Positions 1 through 6,086 of a stretch of 18,616 nt of DNA are shown here, one piece after another. The notes beneath the pieces are model-generated. The model made no database searches, was not told the origin of the DNA, and saw only the letters and a program-made list of their open reading frames with translations. A program made the position numbers and the translations under genes. Where the stretch lies: contig CALOBW010000045.1 of the NCBI GenBank assembly GCA_942491525.1, forward strand, positions 1 to 18,616, read 5' to 3'. The stretch's first letter is position 1. Every line of letters starts with the position of its first letter. This DNA comes from CAYWBU01 sp942491525 (lineage in GTDB: Bacteria > Desulfobacterota > Desulfomonilia > UBA1062).

Positions 1-1
1 A

Positions 2-1081
2 TATATCGAGCTCAACGCCGGCGCCCCGGAGGTTGCCTTTGCCTGGCAGGGCGGCGAGCCCACCATGCTGGGGCTGGACTTCTTCAAAAAGGTTATTCAG
101 ATCCAGCTGAGCTATGCCGGCAATACTCCCATCACTAACGCCATCCAGACCAACGGCACCCTGCTCAACGATGAGTGGTGTGAGTTTCTGGCCAAGCACA
201 ACTTTCTGGTGGGTCTCAGCATCGACGGCCCGGCTAAAATCCACGACCGCTACCGGGTAAGCGCCGGCGGCAAGCCGACCCACGCCAAGGTGCTGAAAAG
301 CCTGAAACTGCTGCAGAAGCACGGGGTCGACTTCAACATCCTGGCCTGCATCAACCGCGAGAGCGAAAAGCAGCCTATGGAAGTCTACAACTTCTTCAAA
401 AAGCAGGGCGCCCAGTTCATCCAGTTCATCCCCATCGTGGAGCGCATGCCCGACGATCAGGCCAGTGCGGCCGGCCTGCGCCTCTCCGGCCCGGGCAGCA
501 CAAGCCCGGTCACCGAATGGAGCGTAACGCCCGAGGGCTACGCCAACTTCATGAACAAAATTTTTGACCAGTGGGTGCGCAAAGACGTGGGCCAAGTGAT
601 GGTCATGAACTTTGAGTGGGCGCTGAACTGCTGGATCGGCAACGAGTCGCCCATCTGCCACTTTGCGCCCGAATGCGGCCGCTCCCTGATCATGGAGCAC
701 AATGGCGACATCTACTCCTGCGACCACTTCGTCTACCCAGAATACAGGATCGGCAACATCATGAGCGGCGACATCACTCAACTCGTCAGCCAGCCCAAGC
801 AGGAGGAGTTCGGTAAGCAGAAGGCCGAACTCTCAGAGCAGTGCCAAAACTGCTGGGCCCTCTTCGCCTGTAACGGCGGCTGCCCCAAGCACCGCTTTGT
901 TAAGAACAGCGCCGGCGAAAAGCAGAACTACCTCTGCAAGGGCTATGAGCTGCACAACCGCCACATCAACAAGTACATGCGCGCCATGTGCCATCTGATG
1001 GCCCACGGCCAGCCGGCCAGCGCCATTATGCAGGCGATTGACGGGCCATTGATGGTTCAGCTGGAGAAAGAAATAAAATAA
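2..1081 (+). CDS. anaerobic sulfatase-maturase-like radical SAM/SPASM enzyme, 5' partial
   Basis: The reading frame is open from base 2, so the start and the radical-SAM CX3CX2C cluster lie outside the window. Just inside the edge is AWQGGEPTMLGLDFF, the GGEP region typical of anSME enzymes, followed by QTNGTLL and GLSIDGP. The C-terminal half carries a SPASM domain: CGRSLIMEHNGDIYSCDHF, then YRIGNI, then a CX2CX5CX3C-like run ending CNGGCPKHR, which binds two auxiliary 4Fe-4S clusters. Members of this family oxidise an active-site Cys or Ser of sulfatases to formylglycine in the cytoplasm without oxygen. No sulfatase is visible here; a partner could lie upstream or elsewhere. The gene ends in TAA just before a palindromic repeat. 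The general family is clear; the exact substrate is inferred from similarity to anSME. Confidence 0.88.
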   Translation, partial: YIELNAGAPEVAFAWQGGEPTMLGLDFFKKVIQIQLSYAGNTPITNAIQTNGTLLNDEWCEFLAKHNFLVGLSIDGPAKIHDRYRVSAGGKPTHAKVLKSLKLLQKHGVDFNILACINRESEKQPMEVYNFFKKQGAQFIQFIPIVERMPDDQASAAGLRLSGPGSTSPVTEWSVTPEGYANFMNKIFDQWVRKDVGQVMVMNFEWALNCWIGNESPICHFAPECGRSLIMEHNGDIYSCDHFVYPEYRIGNIMSGDITQLVSQPKQEEFGKQKAELSEQCQNCWALFACNGGCPKHRFVKNSAGEKQNYLCKGYELHNRHINKYMRAMCHLMAHGQPASAIMQAIDGPLMVQLEKEIK

Positions 1082-1176
1082 CCCCCCCACCTGTCCTCCC
1101 CCACAAGGGGAGAGGAACTCTGCCAGCAAAATTATTGATTCCCTCCCCTGGCGGGAGGGATTGAGGGAGGGGGATT
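1082..1176. repeat. C/G-rich intergenic palindromic repeat (REP/MITE-like)
   Basis: There are two short hairpins: CTCCCC/GGGGAG with a 4-base loop (1097-1112) and CCCTCCC/GGGAGGG with a 5-base loop (1141-1159). They are flanked by C-rich sequence on the left and G-rich sequence on the right (about 1082-1096 and 1160-1173) that could also pair across the element. This architecture is typical of dispersed intergenic palindromic elements. It lies right after the stop codon of the maturase gene and could stop transcription. Only one copy is in the window, so the repeat status is inferred. Confidence 0.55.
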
Positions 1177-1197
1177 GTTTATTAAGGAGTGTAGATA

Positions 1198-1227
1198 ATG
1201 GCTAGTTATGTGGACTCGCGCCAATGA
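1198..1227 (+). pseudogene. 9-codon ORF with strong RBS, possible stump of a lost gene
   Basis: AAGGAG at 1184-1189 sits 8 nt before an ATG at 1198. The reading MASYVDSRQ then stops at TGA 1225-1227. The ribosome binding site is one of the best in the window yet serves almost nothing. The base composition falls abruptly just downstream, where the AT-rich islet begins. The simplest reading is that the head of a plus-strand gene survived when the rest was replaced. It could equally be a leader peptide or chance. Confidence 0.3.
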
Positions 1228-1268
1228 CGTAAATAAAGAGTGCGATGGCGCCCCACATAATTGGATTG

Positions 1269-1550
1269 CTATGACCAAGCGTTGGTCTTCTTTACAATTA
1301 CTAATGCTTTATCACATTCGTCCATCATTGATGATTCATCTAGGTGAATATGAGATCCATCTTTTCCATCTAATGCAAGTGCAACTAGTTGTTGCGCCAA
1401 AAAGATCAAACCTTCCTCGTTTGCATCTATAACGATTTCATCGTTGATATTTCTTAGCTTTAAGAAGTGATTAGAAATGCCATCTACGACAGAATTCTCA
1501 TCTATTTCTTGAAGTGTCTCGCTAATAATATTGAGCTTGTCTTTATTCAT
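1269..1550 (-). CDS. small Imm32-like immunity protein candidate
   Basis: This is a 93-residue acidic cytoplasmic protein with no signal peptide. The C-terminal half reads GLIFLAQQLVALAL, then SHIHLDESSMMDECDKALVI. The pattern of a leucine-rich helix, then H-x-HLD, then a strand ending in LVI resembles immunity protein family Imm32 of polymorphic toxin systems. I base this on motif resemblance only. The ATG at 1550 has no good Shine-Dalgarno sequence. It lies 40 bp after the neighbouring 143-residue gene on the same strand and is probably co-transcribed with it. GC content is clearly below that of the flanking genes, which suggests horizontal transfer. No toxin or Rhs/CdiA tip is present, so it could be an orphan immunity gene. 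Confidence 0.6.
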   Translation of the reverse strand: MNKDKLNIISETLQEIDENSVVDGISNHFLKLRNINDEIVIDANEEGLIFLAQQLVALALDGKDGSHIHLDESSMMDECDKALVIVKKTNAWS

Positions 1551-1590
1551 TTTTCTGCACCAAACACCACCATACTAGGTTAGCAACTTG

Positions 1591-2022
1591 TTATGAATTG
1601 TACCGTACAACCGCATGACCAACTCCACCTTTACCATCATAACCAGCCCAAACACTGCCCCAGGTGTATTTACCTACACTGTATCCTTTTGAGGCTAACC
1701 ACTTTTCAGTATGCTTTGCCCTAAGAGTCTCTTTTGCTTCACTAAAATCATTCCAGCTATTTCCGTAAAGATCCGGATTTGATAGGGACAAATTTATATC
1801 TTTTAGATTTCCTTCCCAAAAGCACAAATCAAAGACCACTTGTACTGCGTCGATTTCAAATGTTGGCAGCAGATACCAAACATAGCCATTTCCAATTTCT
1901 CGAGGTTGAACATCTGGCAACTTTGAAACTACGCCTTCGGTAAGTTCAGACGATAGTACTATCCCATTTGGTAGTTTAATCTCAAATTTTGTCATCGTTA
2001 ATTTAAATTCATTATCATACAT
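1591..2022 (-). CDS. uncharacterised small protein in AT-rich islet
   Basis: The product is 143 residues, soluble, with no signal peptide or membrane segment. I do not recognise the family with confidence. It is rich in aromatic residues and ends with a compact motif, YTWGSVWAGYDGKGGVGHAVV (about residues 119-139), which looks like terminal beta strands around a glycine turn. That style, together with the Imm32-like gene 40 bp downstream, fits small immunity or self-protection proteins, but this is inference. Two starts are possible, ATG 2022 and ATG 1995 (MTKFEIKLPNG); neither has a clear ribosome binding site. Base composition is AT-rich like its downstream neighbour and unlike the genes on either side. 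Confidence 0.62.
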   Translation of the reverse strand: MYDNEFKLTMTKFEIKLPNGIVLSSELTEGVVSKLPDVQPREIGNGYVWYLLPTFEIDAVQVVFDLCFWEGNLKDINLSLSNPDLYGNSWNDFSEAKETLRAKHTEKWLASKGYSVGKYTWGSVWAGYDGKGGVGHAVVRYNS

Positions 2023-2077
2023 AAAACTGTGATCAGAGATACATTAACCCTGACCAATCAAAACTGCACATAACTGC

Positions 2078-2106
2078 TATATACACGCAATCCAACAACA
2101 CACCAA
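2078..2106 (-). promoter_or_regulatory. sigma70-like promoter for the two-gene AT-rich islet
   Basis: Read on the minus strand, TTGGTG (2101-2106) and TATATA (2078-2083) are separated by exactly 17 nt. The predicted transcription start is near 2071, leaving a leader of about 50 nt before ATG 2022. The position fits transcription of both islet genes. It is a motif match only. Confidence 0.4.
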
Positions 2107-2110
2107 CCCC

Positions 2111-2872
2111 TTACGCACTCAAACCAATCCCGGCCATCACCAATCCCAGTCCCACAAAGATCACACTGACGATGCGCGAGAGCAGCTTGGCATTGACCCT
2201 GTTGGCATATGTTGCGCAGATCACGCCACCCACCACCGCGCTGAGACCGATCACAATGCCGGCTTCAAGGTTTAGGTTACCGTGAAAACCATAAGCCAAG
2301 GTTCCCGAGATGGCGGTCAGGGTCATCATGAGGGTCGAGGTGCCGATGGCGATGTGGATGGGCATGCCGAGCACAAAGAGCAGCACCAGCATGATCATAA
2401 TACCGCCGCCGGCGCCGATCAGGCCGGTGATGATGCCCACGCCAAAGCCCAGTAGCAGGGCGATCGGGTAGCGTTTGCGGCCAGCCATGGGCTGGCGCTC
2501 GGGCACCGATTTCAATCCGCGGCGCCAGAGCATGATGCCCATGATGATGCCGCAGAGGCCGAAGCCGATCTGCAGGCCGCCGGCCGAGACGCCCACGGCC
2601 CAGAGCGCACCGACCTGGGCGCCGAAGATCGAGCCCACCGCCACCCAGAGGCCGGAGGCAAAGTCGATGTTGCCGGCCCTAAAGTAGGTCCAGGCCACCG
2701 CAACCGAAGCGATCACGTCCACCAGCAGGCTGGTGCCGATGGATTCATGCACGGAGAAGCCCAGCAGCAGGTTAAGCAGGGGCACCACGATGGCCACCCC
2801 CGAGGCACCGGTCAGGCCGGTCATCATGCCGGTGAAGAGGCCGATCAGGATCATATAGAAGAGATAGCTCAT
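2111..2872 (-). CDS. TauE/SafE family membrane permease (putative sulfite/organosulfur anion exporter)
   Basis: This is a polytopic inner-membrane protein of about 253 residues, the normal size for the family, with roughly 7-8 hydrophobic segments. The two internally related halves each carry the family's glycine-rich motif: LFTGMMTGLTGASGVAIVV near the N-terminus and GVGIITGLIGAGGGIMIM in the middle. Some members export sulfite or sulfoacetate, but the substrate here cannot be read from sequence. The frame is open up to TTG 2965, adding 31 residues. However, a good promoter (TTGATG-N17-TATAAC, 2937-2965) overlies that extension, so I chose ATG 2872. TTG 2926 is another option, because the stretch 2873-2936 is GC-rich and looks codable. 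No Shine-Dalgarno is evident at any of these starts. Confidence 0.85.
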   Translation of the reverse strand: MSYLFYMILIGLFTGMMTGLTGASGVAIVVPLLNLLLGFSVHESIGTSLLVDVIASVAVAWTYFRAGNIDFASGLWVAVGSIFGAQVGALWAVGVSAGGLQIGFGLCGIIMGIMLWRRGLKSVPERQPMAGRKRYPIALLLGFGVGIITGLIGAGGGIMIMLVLLFVLGMPIHIAIGTSTLMMTLTAISGTLAYGFHGNLNLEAGIVIGLSAVVGGVICATYANRVNAKLLSRIVSVIFVGLGLVMAGIGLSA

Positions 2873-2936
2873 CGGGCGAACATACGCCCACAGCGCAGCG
2901 CTGTCAAACACCGCCACTGGTGTCAAGCCGGCAAAG

Positions 2937-2965
2937 GTTATAGAAAAATATATAATTATCATCAA
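2937..2965 (-). promoter_or_regulatory. sigma70-like promoter of the TauE/SafE gene
   Basis: On the minus strand TTGATG (2960-2965) and TATAAC (2937-2942) are spaced by exactly 17 AT-rich nt. The predicted start of transcription is about 2930. This makes translation from the farthest upstream codons at 2965 or 2962 impossible for this transcript and argues for a downstream start. Confidence 0.5.
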
Positions 2966-2997
2966 TTGTAATTATTTGTCATAACTGCCTATTTTGT

Positions 2998-3026
2998 TTG
3001 ACTTTATACCTGCGGTGAAATATCGA
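2998..3026 (+). promoter_or_regulatory. weak sigma70-like promoter before the DUF4474 gene
   Basis: TTGACT (2998-3003) is followed after 17 nt by TATCGA (3021-3026). The -35 is good and the -10 is poor. It faces the secreted-protein gene at 3074, about 40 nt downstream, and is divergent from the TauE promoter. Confidence 0.3.
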
Positions 3027-3073
3027 TCTAGTTGAGATATTCAAGCTTAGCATCAGGGGAGGGACAATTCTCA

Positions 3074-3964
3074 ATGAAACAAGCGAAACTAATCGGACTC
3101 TTACTGTTACTGGCGCTGCTGCTGCCCGGCGTCTCCAACGCCCGCAACACAGACTGGGCCGGCCCGCTGGTAGACTCGGTCGTCTTCACCGCCGGCTTTG
3201 AGTACAACTATGACGAGGACATCTATGTCACGCGCCAGTATGCCCTGCAGCGCCTGGCCGGCTTCAACAACTTCTATGACATCATGGCCATGCCGGTGGG
3301 CATGGCGATCCAGATCGAGACGGTCAGATTTGTCTATAATGACGTGCGCTATATGGTTGAGCTCTGGAAGGGTCAGTACTATGCCTCATGCGGAGCCGAA
3401 ATCGGTTTCTATGTGGGCACCACAATTGATGTCATGGGCGCGCCGCACTACCGCTGCGCCAACGATGACGAGATGCTGGATATTGAATTCTCCCTGATGC
3501 ACAAGGACGATGAGCTCTTCTTTGTCCAGGGTGAACACTGGTGGCTGACCGGCTTCAAACCCGGCTACTTTGCCTACCCCCATGAGCTGAGCCTGGAGAA
3601 CATTGCCATCACTTTTGATGACGAAGGCATGGCCGAAGCCTTTGAGGCCGAGCTCTATGCCATGGGTTTTGAAGAGTACAACCTGTTTGATGCCCCGGAC
3701 GGCGTATCCCGTGATATGGCAACCGTCTACTTTACCTGGGGAGAGCCCAAGACCGAACAGCCCTGGGCATATGAAGATATGCAGACCACGCTGAGCTTCA
3801 ACAAGGCCCAGGTCACCGCCCTGAACATTTTTGGCTGGTTCTTCAAGCTTGATAAGGTTTACAGCCCGGAGAACATCACAAAGGCCATTGAGAAGAGCTG
3901 GTGGTTCGGCCGCCGCATCTACCAGAAGTTCAAGGAGTACTTCAACTTCTTCCAGACCAGATAG
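3074..3964 (+). CDS. secreted DUF4474-domain protein
   Basis: The product is 296 residues. The ATG at 3074 is preferred over the TTG at 3032 because AGGGGAGGG (3055-3063) lies 10 nt upstream and because it opens a classical Sec signal peptide: KQAK, a long leucine-rich core, then cleavage after VSNA (residue 23). The mature part carries the DUF4474 signature: F(N)xFYDIMAMPVGM (65-77), VRFVYNDVRYMVELWKGQYY (84-103) and CGAEIGFYVG (106-115). A second half has VQGEHWWLTGFKPG and paired aromatic residues. The function of this domain is unknown; the conserved WKGQY...GAEIG core suggests a compact beta fold with a ligand or wall-binding role (inference). It appears monocistronic, ending at a strong terminator. 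Confidence 0.85.
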   Translation: MKQAKLIGLLLLLALLLPGVSNARNTDWAGPLVDSVVFTAGFEYNYDEDIYVTRQYALQRLAGFNNFYDIMAMPVGMAIQIETVRFVYNDVRYMVELWKGQYYASCGAEIGFYVGTTIDVMGAPHYRCANDDEMLDIEFSLMHKDDELFFVQGEHWWLTGFKPGYFAYPHELSLENIAITFDDEGMAEAFEAELYAMGFEEYNLFDAPDGVSRDMATVYFTWGEPKTEQPWAYEDMQTTLSFNKAQVTALNIFGWFFKLDKVYSPENITKAIEKSWWFGRRIYQKFKEYFNFFQTR

Positions 3965-3968
3965 AGCC

Positions 3969-3998
3969 AAAAGGGGAAGATCAGATCTTCCCCTTTTT
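3969..3998. terminator. bidirectional Rho-independent terminator between convergent genes
   Basis: AAAAGGGGAAG (3969-3979) pairs with CTTCCCCTTTT (3987-3997) around a 7-base loop, and runs of T exist on both strands (TTTTT on plus; the A-tract reads as T on minus). It lies between the stop of the DUF4474 gene and the stop of the convergent flavoenzyme and can end both transcripts. Confidence 0.85.
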
Positions 3999-5926
3999 CA
4001 TATCTTCATTACCAGCCGATAGGCGGCATGCACGCTCTCGGCAATGCCCTCGGGCTTAAGCGCATCACCGATCAGGTAAACTTCATCCAGCTTATCCTTG
4101 AGCTCATCATAGAGATTTGTCTCAGGCCGGTCGCCGATGGCGGCGATCACGCTGTCGGCCTTGAGCTCAACAACATTCCCATCTGCATCTTCAACCAGGA
4201 CGCTATCCTCTGATATCTCCTTGCACTTGCAGCCGGTGTAGCTCCTGACCCCCAGCTTAGCCAGATGACCCAGCAAAATGGTGCGGTTGGCGGCCACCAT
4301 CTTGGTTGCCAGCTCGGGCAGCAGCTCAACGATTGCGACCCGTTTCTTCTGCTCGGCCAGCAGTTCGGCCGTCTCGCAGCCCACCAGGCCGCCGCCGATG
4401 ACAACCACATCTTTACCGACCTCTGCGCCGGCCAAGACCTGCTTGGCATTGACGGTCCTATCGAAGCCGGGGATGGGCAAACTGGATGGCCTGACGCCGG
4501 TGGCGCAGATCAGCACATCGGGCTGCTCACTCAAGAGATCGGCCGCGCTCATCTCACGGTTGAGCTGCAGATCGACGCCCTCCAGCTGACCGCTGAAGTA
4601 GTCGAGCATGGGCTCAACGTTCTGCTTGTTGGGCGGGGCAACCGCGTAGTGCAGCTGGCCGCCCAGGCGGCTCTCACGCTCGATCAGACTCACCTGATGG
4701 CCGCGTTTGGCCGCGATTCTGGCGGCCTCCAGGCCGGCCGGGCCGCTGCCGATGACCATGACTTTTCTGGGCTGGTCGGCCAGCGGAATAGAGTAGTCGT
4801 TATCCCCACGGCCCAGGACCGGGTTGCCCGAGCAGAGGGCTCGCTGCTGATGCTGCAGCTGGTTGTCGATGCAGCGGCCGCAGCCGATGCAGGGACGCGC
4901 CTTCTTGTAGCTGCCGTCCAGAATCATGTTGGGCAGGTGCGGCTCGGCCAAGAGGCCACGGCCCATCCAGACAAAGTCGCAGCTTCTGAGGCCCCTCTCG
5001 GCCAGCTCCGGCTCAAAGGTGCGGCCGCCTGCGATCAGCGGAATCCTGATACGGGCCAGCTTCAAAATCTTGGCCAGGGGAAAGGTCAAGCCCTTAGCCT
5101 GGGCCGTATCGGGCACGTCGCGCAAAGACGGTTCCTGCTTATAGGACATGGCCATGACCTCGATGGCGTCGGCGCCGGCCTGCTGCAGCCAGCGGGCATA
5201 TCTGATACCGTCAAGAAGGCTGATGCCGCCATTTTTACCCAATTCAAGCAGCGACAATTTGTAGATCACCGGCAGATCAGTCCGGGCCTTGATCTTTTTG
5301 AGAATGTTGAGCGCGAAGCGGGCCCGTTTGCGCGCCGAGCCGCCATACTCATCGCGTCTGGTATTGGCCGTCCTGGAGAGGAACTGGGCCACCAGATAGT
5401 AGCCGGTGGCGTGCACCTGGACGCCGTCAAAACCGGCCTGCTCGGCACGCAGGGCGGCCGCCGCATACTTGTCCTCAATGGCCCGAATCTCGTCGACCTG
5501 GAGGGCCCGGGGCTGCTCGCCCTCAAGCCCGATCACCATGGTGTAGGGCATGGGCACGTCCGAGGGCCCCACGGGCTGAGAGCCGGTATTGAAGCTCTTG
5601 GCGCCGCGGCCGGTGTGGCTGAGCTGCAGCACGCACTTGGCGCCGTGGGCGTGGATGGCGTCGGTCAGCCGTTTCATGTCGGGAATATATTTGTCATCAT
5701 CGATCACCAGCATGTTCCTGGTGTTCAGACCGAGGGGCGCATCCACACAGGTCACCTCGACCACGATCAGGCCAACGCCGCCTTTGGCGCGCTCCACATA
5801 GTGGTTGATGACGGCCTCGTTAACGAAACCGCCGTCCGACATGTTCATACCCATGGCCGGCATCACGATGCGGTTGCGGGTCTCAATACTGGCAATATTA
5901 CCGGGCGAAAGCAGCTTATCAAACAT
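3998..5926 (-). CDS. 2,4-dienoyl-CoA reductase/enoate reductase-like FMN-FeS-FAD oxidoreductase
   Basis: The product is 642 residues with the three-part layout of FadH, BaiCD and enoate reductases. Residues 1-345 form an Old Yellow Enzyme TIM barrel (MFDKLLSPGN, RNRIVMPAMGMN, LQLSHTGRGA, QFLSRTANTRRDEYGGS, PLIAGGR). Residues 346-365 hold the 4Fe-4S cysteines. Residues 388-642 hold two dinucleotide-binding folds (VIGSGPAGLEAAR at 391 and VIGGGLVGCETAELLA at 509), and the end reads YLIGDALKPEGIAESVHAAY. Such enzymes pass NAD(P)H electrons through FAD and Fe-S to FMN to reduce activated C=C bonds in the cytoplasm. The cysteine spacing is CX2CX2CX12C rather than the usual CX2CX3CX11C. The active-site strand reads HATGYYL instead of HxAHGYLL. 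The substrate is unknown. ATG 5926 is chosen because GAGG sits just upstream; the GTG at 5932 overlaps that site. Confidence 0.9.
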   Translation of the reverse strand: MFDKLLSPGNIASIETRNRIVMPAMGMNMSDGGFVNEAVINHYVERAKGGVGLIVVEVTCVDAPLGLNTRNMLVIDDDKYIPDMKRLTDAIHAHGAKCVLQLSHTGRGAKSFNTGSQPVGPSDVPMPYTMVIGLEGEQPRALQVDEIRAIEDKYAAAALRAEQAGFDGVQVHATGYYLVAQFLSRTANTRRDEYGGSARKRARFALNILKKIKARTDLPVIYKLSLLELGKNGGISLLDGIRYARWLQQAGADAIEVMAMSYKQEPSLRDVPDTAQAKGLTFPLAKILKLARIRIPLIAGGRTFEPELAERGLRSCDFVWMGRGLLAEPHLPNMILDGSYKKARPCIGCGRCIDNQLQHQQRALCSGNPVLGRGDNDYSIPLADQPRKVMVIGSGPAGLEAARIAAKRGHQVSLIERESRLGGQLHYAVAPPNKQNVEPMLDYFSGQLEGVDLQLNREMSAADLLSEQPDVLICATGVRPSSLPIPGFDRTVNAKQVLAGAEVGKDVVVIGGGLVGCETAELLAEQKKRVAIVELLPELATKMVAANRTILLGHLAKLGVRSYTGCKCKEISEDSVLVEDADGNVVELKADSVIAAIGDRPETNLYDELKDKLDEVYLIGDALKPEGIAESVHAAYRLVMKI

Positions 5927-5956
5927 ATGCACCTCAAAAGTGAACTTGGTTCGCTA

Positions 5957-5985
5957 TTTTTAAATCAACATGCAGCCGGGGTCAA
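5957..5985 (-). promoter_or_regulatory. sigma70-like promoter of the flavoenzyme gene
   Basis: On the minus strand TTGACC (5980-5985) and TAAAAA (5957-5962) are separated by 17 nt. The predicted start is near 5950, giving a leader of about 24 nt that contains the TTTGAGGT ribosome binding site. Confidence 0.5.
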
Positions 5986-6033
5986 GTTATCTTTGCGGCC
6001 AAACAGCCTAAAGGCCGGTGATGACTCATAAAC

Positions 6034-6066
6034 AAAAAAGGCTTCGCCCTTGACGAGCGAAGCCTT
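6034..6066 (-). terminator. Rho-independent terminator of the chemoreceptor gene
   Basis: AAGGCTTCGC (6038-6047) is perfectly complementary to GCGAAGCCTT (6057-6066) with a 9-base loop. On the minus strand the stem is followed by a T-run (6034-6039). It starts about 20 nt after the TAG stop of the chemoreceptor gene. Confidence 0.85.
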
Positions 6067-6086
6067 CATCCATCACGTTTTAGCGC

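Noticed and set aside
1208..1432. 74-codon plus-strand frame
   Set aside because: It overlaps the Imm32-like gene in antisense, lacks a ribosome binding site at its start and shows no protein-like pattern.
4265..6031. 588-codon open frame on the plus strand
   Set aside because: It lies wholly opposite the flavoenzyme gene. Its translation is Gly/Ala/His/Gln-rich with no motif, while the minus strand reads as a complete three-domain enzyme. It is an antisense shadow of GC-rich codons.
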